Shown: positions 7,131-16,283, numbered from the stretch's first letter. The stretch: 64,000 nucleotides of DNA from Aquabacterium sp. (GCF_029946005.1 NZ_JAQSDR010000015.1:1-64000), one strand, 5' to 3'. Program-made: numbers and translations. Notes: generated by a model not told the origin, from the letters alone.

Positions 7131-9407
7131 ATGTCTCGCCCTCGAACCAACCCCGCCTGTTCCCTGGGCGCCCTCGCCGCCGGTTTCGGCCTGAGCCTGA
7201 TGGGCTCGTCTGCTTTGGCTCAGACTGCCGACAGTGGGGTCAAGCAAGTCGATGCGGCCTTGCCCGAAGTGACGGTGAAGGGTGCGGTCGATCGCACGCC
7301 CCCCTCCAAGAACGCCTACCAAGCCACTACCACCACCATCGGCAAAGGCAAGCAGGAACTGCGAGACATCCCGCAATCGGTCACCGTCGTCACGGAAAAG
7401 CTGATGCAGGACCGCAACCTCACCGACATCAAGGACGTGCTGCACACCACGGCCGGCGTCACCTTCCAGGCTGGCGAAACCGGCGAAGAAGACATTCGAC
7501 TGCGCGGCTTCTCGCTGAGCCAGTCTGGGGACATCTACATCGATGGCCTGCGCGACCCCTCGCTGTACGAGCGCGACACCTTCAACAATGACCGCATCGA
7601 AGTCCTGCGCGGTTCGGCCTCCATGCTGTTTGGCCGAGGCTCCACAGGTGGCGTGGTCAACCAGGTCAGCAAGCAACCCTACCTGATGACCCAACATGAA
7701 GTGGAAGCCACGGTGGGCACCGGCACGATGCGCCGCTTGACTGGCGACTTCAACATCCAGACCAGTGACAGTTCAGCACTGCGCATCAACACCTTGGTGC
7801 ACGATGCCGACAACTCAGGCGCCACCGTCTCCAAGCGCGGCATCGCCCCCACCTACCGCTGGGGCATGGGCACCGCTGACGAATTCACCGCCAGCCTGTA
7901 CCACCTGCAATACGACAACAACCCGATCTACAACCACCCTTGGTTGCTGGTGAACGGCCGAATCAACGCCGTCCTGCCAGCCGATGCCTTCTACGGTCTG
8001 GCCAGCGACCACAACAAGGGCAATGTCACGTATGGCACCTTGAGCCACCAGCACAAGTTCTCCAGCGGTGGAGAACTCAAGACCACGCTGCGCCAAGGCT
8101 ATTACAAGCGTGATCTGCTGGCCACCGCGGTCGGCTTCGGGACCACCAACGGAGCCGCCACAACGCTCGGCAACTTCAGCGATGCCACGATCATTCGGCG
8201 CAACAACGTCAACGCCACCACCGGCGTCATCACCCCCTCAAGCAAAGGACGGATGGCCGCCACGCGTGGAACTTTGCTGCAAAGCGACTACAACCAGACG
8301 TTCAAACTCGGCTCCATGACCGACAACTTGATCACAGGCGCGGACCTGTCTTGGGACCATGCGGCCCGGGCGAACAGATTTCCGAACACCACCGCCACGA
8401 CACCGAACACCACCGTGGGTACGCCGGACAACGGCGACCGAGTTCGCGATCTGCGCGGGTCCGTGCCTTACGACCACTACACCGCCCGCAACCTGGGCGT
8501 GTACGTTCAAAACACGCTGGCCATCACGCCCGCGTTCAAGCTGATTGCCGGGCTGCGCAACGACCAGTTCAGTGCCTCCTACCACACCAGCACAGGTGCC
8601 AGCTTCGTTAGGGACGACAGCCTGTGGAGCGAGCGTCTGGGCGCCTTGTACCAACCCAGCGAGTCGACCTCTTTCCACGTCTCCTACGGCACGTCCTTCA
8701 ACGTGTCTGGAGACACCTACCAGTTCGCCGTGCAAGGCCCAAACTCGAAGGACGCCAACACCGCACCCGAGAAAAGCCGCAACTTTGAAATCGGCTCCAA
8801 GCTGAACCTGCTGGACCAACGCTTGTCCCTCAACACCTCACTCTTCTATTCCGAGAAGTACAACGAACGCAACACCGACCCGGACAGCGCGTCCGCCCAG
8901 CAACTGCTGTCGGGGAAGCGCCATACGGCGGGTCTGGATCTGGACATCGCCGGCAGAATCACCAAGGACTGGGAGGCCTACCTCTCTTACACCTGGATGC
9001 CGGAAGCCAAAATCGACAAGAGCAATGTTGCTGCCCTTACTTGCAACACCACCGGCGGTGTGACCACCTGCAATCCCAACCCTGCTCAGCAGCAAGGTGA
9101 CCGCCCCGGCCTGACCCCCAAGCACAGCGCCAGCCTGTGGAACACCTACCAGATCAACCCACAGTGGCGCGTCGGGGCTGGCTTGAACCACCGTGGTTCA
9201 CAAAATCCGGAAGGCAACCGGGTCGCCAAGGCGCGCGACTTCACCACGGGCGACCTGATGGTCGAATACACCATCAACTGGCAAATGAGCGTGCGCCTGA
9301 ACGTCAACAACGTGACCGACGAGTTGTATGCCGACGGCCTGTACCGGGGCTTCTACACACCCGGAGCGGCACGCAATGCCCAGTTGAGCTTCAAGGCCAC
9401 GTTCTAA
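7131..9407 (+). CDS. TonB-dependent catecholate siderophore receptor (Fiu/PiuA type)
   Basis: An outer-membrane receptor of 758 residues. I use the ATG at 7131 (MSRPRTNPACSLG), preceded by ggagc; a longer frame from 7068 starts inside the operator. A signal peptide ends near SALAQTA. The plug has LPEVTVKG, the RDIPQSVTVVTEKLM segment typical of siderophore receptors, LRGFSLSQSGDIYIDGLRD and IEVLRGSASMLFGRGSTGGVVN. The barrel ends with ARNAQLSFKATF, a terminal Phe as expected. The gene for a PiuC-type hydroxylase follows 31 bp later, the usual partner of Fiu/PiuA receptors. The ligand is inferred to be a catecholate siderophore. Confidence 0.92.
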   Translation: MSRPRTNPACSLGALAAGFGLSLMGSSALAQTADSGVKQVDAALPEVTVKGAVDRTPPSKNAYQATTTTIGKGKQELRDIPQSVTVVTEKLMQDRNLTDIKDVLHTTAGVTFQAGETGEEDIRLRGFSLSQSGDIYIDGLRDPSLYERDTFNNDRIEVLRGSASMLFGRGSTGGVVNQVSKQPYLMTQHEVEATVGTGTMRRLTGDFNIQTSDSSALRINTLVHDADNSGATVSKRGIAPTYRWGMGTADEFTASLYHLQYDNNPIYNHPWLLVNGRINAVLPADAFYGLASDHNKGNVTYGTLSHQHKFSSGGELKTTLRQGYYKRDLLATAVGFGTTNGAATTLGNFSDATIIRRNNVNATTGVITPSSKGRMAATRGTLLQSDYNQTFKLGSMTDNLITGADLSWDHAARANRFPNTTATTPNTTVGTPDNGDRVRDLRGSVPYDHYTARNLGVYVQNTLAITPAFKLIAGLRNDQFSASYHTSTGASFVRDDSLWSERLGALYQPSESTSFHVSYGTSFNVSGDTYQFAVQGPNSKDANTAPEKSRNFEIGSKLNLLDQRLSLNTSLFYSEKYNERNTDPDSASAQQLLSGKRHTAGLDLDIAGRITKDWEAYLSYTWMPEAKIDKSNVAALTCNTTGGVTTCNPNPAQQQGDRPGLTPKHSASLWNTYQINPQWRVGAGLNHRGSQNPEGNRVAKARDFTTGDLMVEYTINWQMSVRLNVNNVTDELYADGLYRGFYTPGAARNAQLSFKATF

Positions 9408-9438
9408 ACTGCGGGCTCTGAAACCCGACTTCGCCACC

Positions 9439-10122
9439 ATGCTGCTTCACATCCCAGATGTCCTGACACCTGACGAGTTGCGTGCCCTGCACGCCACCTT
9501 GGGTGAAGCCGCGTGGCGCGATGGTCGGGTCACGGCCGGCACGCAGGCGGCGCATGCCAAACGCAATGAGCAAGTAATTCCTGGCAGCGAACCGGCCAAG
9601 GCCGCGCAGGCCCTGGTCCTGCAAGCCCTGAACCGCCACGCCCTGTTTTTCTCGGCCACGCTGCCCAAGAAAACGTTCCCGCCGCAGTTCAATCGCTACA
9701 GCAACGACACCAACCGCTACGACGATCACGTCGATGGTGCGGTCATGCACTCCGCCACCAGCGGCGAAAGGGTTCGAACCGACGTCAGTTGCACCCTGTT
9801 CCTGTCCGAGCCCGCAGACTACGAGGGGGGCGAGCTGGTCATCAACGACACCTTCGGTGTTCAGACCGTCAAGCTGCCGGCAGGCCACCTGGTGATCTAC
9901 CCCTCCAGCAGCGTGCACCGGGTCGAGCCCGTGACACGTGGCCAACGTGTGGCCAGCTTCTTCTGGGTCGAAAGCATGGTGCGCCGTGACGATCAACGCC
10001 GCCTGCTCTTCGACATGGACATGGACCTGCTGCGCCTTCGCACCCAGCACGGCGAGGACCCCTCGGTGGTCGGCTTGACCGGCCTGTACCATAATCTTTT
10101 GCGCATGTGGGCCGACACCTGA
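9439..10122 (+). CDS. piuC: Fe(II)/2-oxoglutarate-dependent PKHD-type hydroxylase PiuC
   Basis: A cytoplasmic dioxygenase of 227 residues, the standard length for the PiuC/YbiX family that accompanies iron-regulated TonB receptors. The iron-binding H-x-D is in YDDHVDGAVM and the distal His in SSSVHRVEPV; the 2-oxoglutarate-binding Arg is likely in RGQRVASFFWV. The DYEGGELVI segment is also typical. The in vivo substrate of the family is not settled. It follows the receptor gene by 31 bp and is probably transcribed with it under the Fur-type operator at 7063. Confidence 0.94.
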   Translation: MLLHIPDVLTPDELRALHATLGEAAWRDGRVTAGTQAAHAKRNEQVIPGSEPAKAAQALVLQALNRHALFFSATLPKKTFPPQFNRYSNDTNRYDDHVDGAVMHSATSGERVRTDVSCTLFLSEPADYEGGELVINDTFGVQTVKLPAGHLVIYPSSSVHRVEPVTRGQRVASFFWVESMVRRDDQRRLLFDMDMDLLRLRTQHGEDPSVVGLTGLYHNLLRMWADT

Positions 10123-10163
10123 AGCCCGCAAGTTTGTTGAACAGCCAAACAGAAAGCCCACCC

Positions 10164-10436
10164 ATGAAAGCATCCTTCATCCTCTCCCTGGCCTTGTTCG
10201 TGGCAGCCCCGACGCTGGTCCACGCTCACGGCGACTTCAAATGCAGTGAGCCCACTGCTGAGTGGAAGAAGCGTGACGAGTTGGTCAGCAAGCTTGAAAA
10301 AGAAGGTTGGAAGATCCGCAAGATCAAGGTCGACAACGGCTGCTACGAGGTCTATGGCTTTGACAAGCAAGGCAACAAGAAAGAGTCCTACTTCAATCCC
10401 AAGACCCTTGAGTTGATGGGCAACGTGGTGCAGTGA
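10164..10436 (+). CDS. Small secreted PepSY-domain protein
   Basis: A 90-residue periplasmic protein with a clear signal peptide (MKASFILSLALFVAAPTLVHA) and a mature part resembling a single PepSY module: LEKEGWKIRKIKVDNGCYEVYGFDKQGNKKESYFNPKTLE. Two Cys remain in the mature protein. PepSY proteins often pair with cytochrome b561-type membrane proteins, and here the stop overlaps the GTG start of such a gene (gtga). The upstream frame from 10107 is not used because it would bury the signal peptide. Role: probably an accessory to the electron-transfer or metal-reduction partner. Confidence 0.8.
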   Translation: MKASFILSLALFVAAPTLVHAHGDFKCSEPTAEWKKRDELVSKLEKEGWKIRKIKVDNGCYEVYGFDKQGNKKESYFNPKTLELMGNVVQ

Positions 10437-10969
10437 TTCAAGTCTGGGACCGCCTCGTTCGCCTGCTTCACTGGACACTGGTGGCCGCCATCGCCACAGC
10501 ATGGCTGAGCACCCTGGACCTGGGCATCGGTTGGACACACGAACGCGCTGGCTACGTGGCCGCAGCAGCGGTGTCGATTCGGTTGATGTGGGGTTGGGCG
10601 GGTCGCCAATATGCCCGCTTTGACCAGTTTGTGCGCCGTCCCTCGGTGGTGATGGCATACAGCCAGAAGCTGTGGCGCCACGTGGAACCCCGCCACATCG
10701 GGCACAACCCCTTGGGAGGCTGGATGGTGGTGGCCTTGCTGGCCTGCATCGCGGGCACCGCCTTCACAGGCTGGCTACAAACCACCGACCGCTATTGGGG
10801 TTCCGAGCCTTTGGAAATCGTGCACACCTGGATGGCCTGGGGCCTGCTGGGCCTCATCACCCTGCACCTGATCGGCATCATCTTCACCAGCCTGCGCCAC
10901 CGCGAAAACCTGGTGCTGGCCATGATCACCGGGCGCAAATCACCGCCCCACGGCAATGACGTCGCCTGA
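10433..10969 (+). CDS. Cytochrome b561-type membrane protein
   Basis: A 178-residue integral membrane diheme cytochrome of the Ni/Fe-hydrogenase b-type/cytochrome b561 class. Hydrophobic segments lie at about residues 10-28, 38-54, 94-115 and 130-152. Candidate heme ligands are the His in RLLHWTLVA, the His near EPRHIGHNP, and those in EIVHTWMAW and LHLIGIIF. GTG start, overlapping the previous stop by four bases. With the PepSY protein it forms a two-gene unit in the iron region, which suggests a role in reducing ferric iron or its chelates; that role is inferred from context. Confidence 0.85.
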   Translation: MIQVWDRLVRLLHWTLVAAIATAWLSTLDLGIGWTHERAGYVAAAAVSIRLMWGWAGRQYARFDQFVRRPSVVMAYSQKLWRHVEPRHIGHNPLGGWMVVALLACIAGTAFTGWLQTTDRYWGSEPLEIVHTWMAWGLLGLITLHLIGIIFTSLRHRENLVLAMITGRKSPPHGNDVA

Positions 10970-10981
10970 CGGCCTACCCCC

Positions 10982-12118
10982 ATGAGCCCCATCCCTGAAC
11001 TCGGCGCGATCCCCCCTGGCACAGTCAACCTGACCGACTACACGGCCCACGCGCGCGAACGGCTGGACGACCAGGCCTGGGCCTATTTCAGCGGCGGCGC
11101 CGCCGACGAACTCACCCTGCAGGCCAACCGCACTGCGTGGGATCAACTGCTGCTGCACCCGCGCGTGCTGCGTGCGTTAACTGGTGGCCACACTCGCCAA
11201 ACCTTGCTGGGTCGCACGCTTGAACACCCCATCCTGCTGGCGCCCGTGGCCTTTCAGCGCATGGCCCACCCGGATGGCGAACTGGGCACCGCCTACGCCG
11301 CCGCCGCCCAAGGTGCCGGCTTGGTGTTGAGCACGCAAGCCAGCACCTCGCTCGAGCAAATCGCCCAAGCGATCCTGGGCGACCCCGGCCGTGGCCCCTT
11401 GTGGTTCCAGCTCTACCTTCAGCATGACCGGGCATTCACGCAGACCTTGGTTCAGCGCGCAGAAGCCGCAGGCTACGAAGCCTTGGTGCTCACCGTCGAT
11501 GCCCCCGCCAGCGGCGCCCGCGACCGTGAACGGCGCGCTGGCTTCAAGCTGCCGCCCGGCATCTCCGCCGTCAATCTCGCGGGCCTGCCAGACCCACCAC
11601 CGGTGTCCTTGTCCCTCGGACAAAGTGCCATGTTCGATGGCCTGCTCACCACGGCCCCCACCTGGTCCGACATCGCCTGGCTGCAAAGCATCACCCGCCT
11701 GCCCATCCTGCTCAAAGGCATCCTGCATGAAGACGATGCCCGGCAAGCGGCCCAGCTGGGCGTGGCGGGCCTGATCGTGTCCAACCACGGCGGCCGCACG
11801 CTGGACACGGCCATCCCCACCGCCTGGGCCTTGGCGCGCATTGCGCAAGCCGTGGGCGCCGACATGCCAGTGCTGGTCGACGGCGGCATCCGGCGTGGCA
11901 CCGATGTGCTCAAGGCCCTCGCACTGGGCGCACATGCCGTGTTGATCGGCCGCCCTTACGTGCATGCGCTGGCCACCGCAGGCGCCTTGGGCGTGGCCCA
12001 CGTCATCCGCTTGCTGCGTGACGAGCTGGAGATCGCCATGGCCCTCACCGGTTGCGCCACTTTGCAAGACATCACGCCCGCCGTCTTGTTTCATCCACGC
12101 CCCGGACTGACTGGCTAA
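10982..12118 (+). CDS. FMN-dependent alpha-hydroxy-acid oxidase/dehydrogenase
   Basis: A 378-residue enzyme of the lactate/glycolate oxidase family, oxidising an L-2-hydroxy acid to the keto acid with FMN. Visible features are the N-terminal YFSGGAADELTL, the FMN phosphate loops VDGGIRRGTDVLKALALGAHAVLIGR, and the catalytic-base motif SNHGGRTLD. There is no membrane-anchor insertion of the LldD type, so a soluble enzyme is likely. It starts 12 bp after the cytochrome b561 gene and may belong to the same transcript; electrons could be passed to that cytochrome, but this is speculation. Substrate unknown. Confidence 0.9.
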   Translation: MSPIPELGAIPPGTVNLTDYTAHARERLDDQAWAYFSGGAADELTLQANRTAWDQLLLHPRVLRALTGGHTRQTLLGRTLEHPILLAPVAFQRMAHPDGELGTAYAAAAQGAGLVLSTQASTSLEQIAQAILGDPGRGPLWFQLYLQHDRAFTQTLVQRAEAAGYEALVLTVDAPASGARDRERRAGFKLPPGISAVNLAGLPDPPPVSLSLGQSAMFDGLLTTAPTWSDIAWLQSITRLPILLKGILHEDDARQAAQLGVAGLIVSNHGGRTLDTAIPTAWALARIAQAVGADMPVLVDGGIRRGTDVLKALALGAHAVLIGRPYVHALATAGALGVAHVIRLLRDELEIAMALTGCATLQDITPAVLFHPRPGLTG

Positions 12119-12219
12119 CACACGCGTTTGACACTGTCAGGTCAATGCCTGGCGCTGAAGCAAGGCATTTGGCGATGCGCCAGCGTTCACGCCATCGTCA
12201 CACAGCGCAGGCAAATTTC

Positions 12220-12248
12220 GGTCCTTCAACTAACCCCCTTGAAGGACC
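12220..12248 (+). promoter_or_regulatory. Hairpin covering the ribosome site of the phosphatase gene
   Basis: GGTCCTTCAA (12220-12229) and TTGAAGGACC (12239-12248) form a perfect 10-bp stem with a 9-nt loop. The only ribosome-binding sequence (GAAGGA, 12241-12246, five bases before the ATG at 12252) is inside the 3' arm, so the fold would block translation. Confidence 0.6.
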
Positions 12249-12251
12249 CTC

Positions 12252-13790
12252 ATGGACGCCCCAGAAGTCTCGTCGTCACGTCGCACCCTCCTCAAAGGTG
12301 GCTCAGCCGCCATCGCCGCCGCCTTTGGTGGCCCGATCGCCGCCTTGGCTTCGCGCGTGGCCGAGGCCTCCACCTCGGCCTGCATGGCGGCCACGTCCTC
12401 CGTCCTGCTCGACAGCCCCTACGGCGCGCTTGCCCCCGTCAATGACCTGACCACCGGCCTGCCCCTGATCCAACTGCCGCCAGGCTTCTCGTACAAATCG
12501 TACGGCTGGCGCGGCGACATGATGACCGACGGCCTGACCACGCCCACTGGCCACGACGGCATGGGCGTGGTCCGCGCCCGCAAGGTCGGCCGCAGCACCG
12601 AGATCGTGCTGATTCGCAATCATGAACTGAGCACCGGCAGCAGCGCCGCGTCCATCATTGGCGCCAGCCGCGCCGCCGTCGCCAAGTACGACACCGGCAC
12701 CACCTCATCGGCCTACCAGTTGGGCGGCACCACCAACCTGGTCTGGCGCGATGGCAGCTGGGCAGAAAGCTACGCCTCCTTCGGCGGCACCAACCGCAAC
12801 TGCGCAGGCGGCTCATCCACCTGGGGTTCATGGCTCACCAATGAAGAGATCCGCAGCAACGCGGTCAGCAGCACCGGCAAGAAGCACGGCTACATCTTCG
12901 AAGTGCCTGCCGACCCCAGCCTGACCGCCGCCAACCCCAACCCTCTGGTCGACATGGGCCGCATGGCGCACGAAGCCAGCGCCATCGATCCGCTGACCGG
13001 CTACTGGTACCTGACCGAAGACCAGGGCAACGCCAACACGCTGTACCGCTTCCGCCCCACCAACATCGCCGGTGGCCTGAACTCGCTGCACGCTGGCGGC
13101 ACCTTGCAAGGCCTGAAGGTCAGAGGCCAGGCCAACGCCGACCTGCGCATGCCCACGCTGTGCCAGGAGTTCGACACCGAATGGGTGGACATCGCCAACC
13201 CCGACCTGGACGGCGCCACGTTGTCATCCGTCGTCGGCAGCGTGTCGGCCAGCGGCCCCTATCGCCAGGCCTATGCCAACGGCGCCGCCATCCTGGGCGC
13301 GGGTGAAGGCTGCTGGGTTGCCAACGGCACGGTGTTCTTCACCGACAAGCAAGTGTCGACCAGCCCCAGCCGCGCCGGCCGCATCTGGGCATTGGACCTG
13401 GCCAGCATGGTGCTCAAGGCCATCTTCGTCAGCAACGACCTGCAAGTGGGCAACTCGCCCGACAACATCTGCGTCAGCCCACGGGGCGGCCTCTTGTTCA
13501 ACGAAGACGGCGGCACCAGTGGCCCCAACAGCGGCCCGGCCGTGACCGCTCAACGCCTGATGGCCTTGCACCCCAGTGGTGGCTCCTACATGTTCGCGGC
13601 CAACAACTACAACTTCACGGCAGCCCAACTGGCCGCAGCGGGCAAGCCCAATGCCCCCACAGGCAACCTGCGCAACACCGAGTGGTGCGGTTCTTGTTTC
13701 AGCCCGGATGGCCGCGTGCTGTTCGCCAACCTGCAATCGCCCGGCTTGACCGTGGCCATCACTGGCCCCTGGGCCAACGGCACGCTCTGA
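12252..13790 (+). CDS. Tat-exported PhoX-family phosphatase (DUF839)
   Basis: A 512-residue protein of the PhoX/DUF839 beta-propeller family, whose characterised members are calcium- and iron-dependent alkaline phosphatases. The N-terminus carries a twin-arginine signal (SSRRTLLKGG, then an Ala-rich hydrophobic run to about residue 40). Family segments include LPPGFSYKSYGWRGD, HDGMGVVRAR, LIRNHELSTG, NLVWRDG, SWLTNEEI, VDMGRMAHEASAIDP and CFSPDGRVLFANLQSPG. Folding before export fits a metal cofactor. A PEP-CTERM gene follows by 29 bp, so the two may be co-expressed. Translation may be gated by the hairpin just upstream. Confidence 0.88.
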   Translation: MDAPEVSSSRRTLLKGGSAAIAAAFGGPIAALASRVAEASTSACMAATSSVLLDSPYGALAPVNDLTTGLPLIQLPPGFSYKSYGWRGDMMTDGLTTPTGHDGMGVVRARKVGRSTEIVLIRNHELSTGSSAASIIGASRAAVAKYDTGTTSSAYQLGGTTNLVWRDGSWAESYASFGGTNRNCAGGSSTWGSWLTNEEIRSNAVSSTGKKHGYIFEVPADPSLTAANPNPLVDMGRMAHEASAIDPLTGYWYLTEDQGNANTLYRFRPTNIAGGLNSLHAGGTLQGLKVRGQANADLRMPTLCQEFDTEWVDIANPDLDGATLSSVVGSVSASGPYRQAYANGAAILGAGEGCWVANGTVFFTDKQVSTSPSRAGRIWALDLASMVLKAIFVSNDLQVGNSPDNICVSPRGGLLFNEDGGTSGPNSGPAVTAQRLMALHPSGGSYMFAANNYNFTAAQLAAAGKPNAPTGNLRNTEWCGSCFSPDGRVLFANLQSPGLTVAITGPWANGTL

Positions 13791-13819
13791 CCCCCGACAT
13801 CCCCTTAGGAGTACCTCTC

Positions 13820-14395
13820 ATGAAAAAACTCATCGCCTCATTGGCCCTGTGCGGCCTGGCCAGCACACCCGCCTTCGCCGCCAACTTCATCGGCAGCACC
13901 AGCGCGGGTGCCAGCGTGGTCACGGACTACAGCGGCAGCGGCCTGATCTCGTTCGACCTGGACCTGAGCGACCTCGCACCAGTCTCGCTGAGCTACCAGA
14001 TCACCGCTGACGACCTGCTGTCGGGCCTGGACTTCAACGCCATGCTGCGCAACCTCACGGGCACGGGCCTGAACGAAGTCCGCTTCAGCCTGAGCCTGGC
14101 CAGCTTCCAGACGCTGGGCACCGTGACCCGCAGCTTTGACCCCACGTACACCGTCGCCTCCAGCCTGGGTGGTCAACAGGCTTTGGTGAGCTTTGGCTCG
14201 CCCGAGTACTTGGACGTGGCCATCGGCAACCCCCTGGGCGTGAACGGCGCGCAGGACTGGGCCATCGACACCGGCAATCTGCAGGTCGGCGATGTGCTGA
14301 CCGTGACGGCCGCCGTGCCGGAACCCGAAAGCTACGTGATGGCGTTGCTGGGCCTGGCCGCCCTGGGCGCCTTCGCTCGTCGCCGCAAGGCCTGA
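13820..14395 (+). CDS. PEP-CTERM sorting domain protein
   Basis: A 191-residue secreted protein: signal peptide MKKLIASLALCGLASTPAFA, a beta-rich middle without a recognised domain, and a PEP-CTERM tail (VPEPESYVMALLGLAALGAF, then ARRRKA). The ATG at 13820 is preceded by a good site (ttaggagtac). It sits 29 bp after the PhoX-type gene, and the two are probably one transcript. Function unknown; exosortase-dependent surface sorting is inferred from the tail. Confidence 0.88.
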   Translation: MKKLIASLALCGLASTPAFAANFIGSTSAGASVVTDYSGSGLISFDLDLSDLAPVSLSYQITADDLLSGLDFNAMLRNLTGTGLNEVRFSLSLASFQTLGTVTRSFDPTYTVASSLGGQQALVSFGSPEYLDVAIGNPLGVNGAQDWAIDTGNLQVGDVLTVTAAVPEPESYVMALLGLAALGAFARRRKA

Positions 14396-14409
14396 TCGGC
14401 CGACAAGCC

Positions 14410-15675
14410 TCAGCTCGCCCGCAACTTCGTGGGCGAGCGTTTCTGGCGGCCCACGCCCGCTTGGGCCCAGGCGAACTTGGCGAACACCCACAATGCCGAC
14501 TCACGCGGCTTGGGTGCTTCGCCCTTGCCAATGCGCTTGAGCTGCCCGGTGTACCAGGTCACCTCCAGCAAGCCCATCTTGTCGATGAATTTGATGCCGG
14601 TCTTGATCGGCTTGATCACATTGATGGCCTCATGCCCCGCCAGTAAACGTGTGGGCAAATCTGGCTCAACGGCCAGCACACGCGCCAAGCCCACCATGTC
14701 GACCGCCCCAGAGGTGATCGCTTCGGCCATGCCCTGTGAGGATCGGAATCCGCCCGTCACCACCAGCGGCGTTTTGACGGCCTGCCGCGCCTTCTCGGCA
14801 AAGGCCATGAAGTAGGCCTCGCGCTGTCGCGTGCTGTCTTTGGCCGGTGCCTGCTCGGCCTTGATCCCGGTCATGGCGGGCGCTTCATACGTGCCCCCCG
14901 ACACCTCGATCAGATCAATGCCCGCCTCGGCCAGAGCGCGGATCGTGTCCAGCGATTCTTCTTCGGTGAAACCACCGCGTTGAAAATCAGCCGAGTTCAG
15001 CTTGATGCCGATCGGAAAGTCAGGGCCCACATGCTCGCGCATGGAGCGGAACACCGCCAGCACAAAACGGCGGCGCTTCTCGGCCGTGCCGCCCCACTCA
15101 TCGGTTCGGCGGTTGTGGTGCGGTGACAAGAACTGGCTGACCAGGTAACCATGCGCCCCGTGGATCTGCACGCCAGAGAACCCGGCCTGCTTGACGACGC
15201 CCGCAGCCCGCCCATAACGCTCCACCAGGGCATGGATCTCGGCATCGCTCAGCTCGCGCGGCGTGGCGAAGAAGGCCTTCATGTCGGGCCTGAACGGCAC
15301 GGCCGATGGCGAGACGGTTTCCTTGTTCAGGCCTTTGGGCGATTGCTTGCCAGGATGGTTGAGCTGCACCCAGCACTGCGTGCCGTTGCGCGTGGCGGCT
15401 TGTGCCCAGGCCTTGAGCTGCGCCAGATCACGGTCATCCTCAATGACGACATTGCCCGGTTCGCCTAAGGCACGCCGGTCGACCATCACATTGCCGGTGA
15501 CGCACAAGCCCACACCGCCATCGGCCCAGGCCTGGTACAGGCGCACCAACTCGGGCGTGGGGGCTCGTTCACGATTGCCCAAGGCTTCGGACATCGCCGA
15601 TTTGAAGAGGCGGTTCTTGATCACCACGCCATTGGGCAGCGTGAACGGTTGAGCCAAAACGGCTTGAGGCGTCAT
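14410..15675 (-). CDS. NADH:flavin oxidoreductase, Old Yellow Enzyme family
   Basis: A 421-residue FMN enzyme with a single TIM-barrel of the OYE/2,4-dienoyl-CoA-reductase N-domain type. Visible motifs are NRLFKSAMSEAL at the FMN-binding start, WVQLNHPGKQS, GFSGVQIHGAHGYLVSQFLS with the active-site His pair, NRRTDEWGG, and VVTGGFRS near the FMN phosphate site. No Fe-S or second flavin domain follows, unlike full-length dienoyl-CoA reductase. The ATG at 15675 has an aggag site; a frame back to 15798 would add 41 atypical residues. The substrate is unknown; activated alkenes are typical. Confidence 0.9.
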   Translation of the reverse strand: MTPQAVLAQPFTLPNGVVIKNRLFKSAMSEALGNRERAPTPELVRLYQAWADGGVGLCVTGNVMVDRRALGEPGNVVIEDDRDLAQLKAWAQAATRNGTQCWVQLNHPGKQSPKGLNKETVSPSAVPFRPDMKAFFATPRELSDAEIHALVERYGRAAGVVKQAGFSGVQIHGAHGYLVSQFLSPHHNRRTDEWGGTAEKRRRFVLAVFRSMREHVGPDFPIGIKLNSADFQRGGFTEEESLDTIRALAEAGIDLIEVSGGTYEAPAMTGIKAEQAPAKDSTRQREAYFMAFAEKARQAVKTPLVVTGGFRSSQGMAEAITSGAVDMVGLARVLAVEPDLPTRLLAGHEAINVIKPIKTGIKFIDKMGLLEVTWYTGQLKRIGKGEAPKPRESALWVFAKFAWAQAGVGRQKRSPTKLRAS

Positions 15676-15932
15676 CGAAATTACTCCTGGAAACACCGCG
15701 AAAGACGCGATTGAACACCGAAACTGAAATGTCTGCAGCGCGTGCGAGCCCGCACGCCCGGCTCCAATGCACATTTCATTGACGTTGAAGGGCCACAAAC
15801 ATTCATAAACACTGTTTTTCAGAGGGAAGTGGCATTACCATCGCAGGCGCAATACCCTTGAGGAACACATGCGCAAGAAGCACGTGCCCGAGGCAAGGCA
15901 TCAGATCTGACCCTAGATTGGAGTGAATTCAC

Positions 15933-16283
15933 ATGGCAACTGCGAAGAAAGTCCCGGCCAAGAAGGCTGCGGCAACTGAGAAAGTCCCGGCAAAGAAGGC
16001 TGCACCCGCAGCCAAGAAGGTCGCTGTCAAGCGCACCCCAAATGCCGCCTTCATGAAGGCTCTCACACCGAGCCCGGCCCTGGCCGCGATCATTGGCGCT
16101 GAGCCACTGCCGCGTACGGAAGTCACCAAGAAGGTTTGGGAATACATCAAGAAGCACAACCTGCAAGATGCCGCCAACAAGCGCAACATCAATGCAGACG
16201 ACAAGCTGAAGGTGATCTTCAAGAAGGCGCAAGTCTCGATGTTCGAGATGACCAAGCTCATCAGCGATCAACTGCTGAAGTGA
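15933..16283 (+). CDS. SWIB/MDM2-domain protein with lysine-rich histone-like tail
   Basis: A 116-residue protein of two parts. Residues 1-34 are a Lys/Ala-rich tail with a repeated KVPAKKAA unit, like bacterial histone H1-type tails. Residues 35-116 are a SWIB/MDM2 domain (FMKALTPSPALAAIIG, EPLPRTEVTKKVWEYIKKHNLQD, NINADDKLKVIF, SMFEMTKLISDQL). Bacterial SWIB proteins of this design are common in Burkholderiales and chlamydiae and are presumed chromatin-associated; the partner is unknown. Ribosome site ggag lies upstream. The gene is monocistronic, with a terminator before the convergent helicase gene. Confidence 0.92.
   Translation: MATAKKVPAKKAAATEKVPAKKAAPAAKKVAVKRTPNAAFMKALTPSPALAAIIGAEPLPRTEVTKKVWEYIKKHNLQDAANKRNINADDKLKVIFKKAQVSMFEMTKLISDQLLK
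15946..16000 (+). repeat. Tandem 24-nt-type coding repeat
   Basis: Two near-identical units (aaagtcccggccaagaagg and aaagtcccggcaaagaagg, each followed by ctgc) encode the duplicated KVPAKKAA in the basic tail. This is internal duplication within the SWIB gene. Confidence 0.7.
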
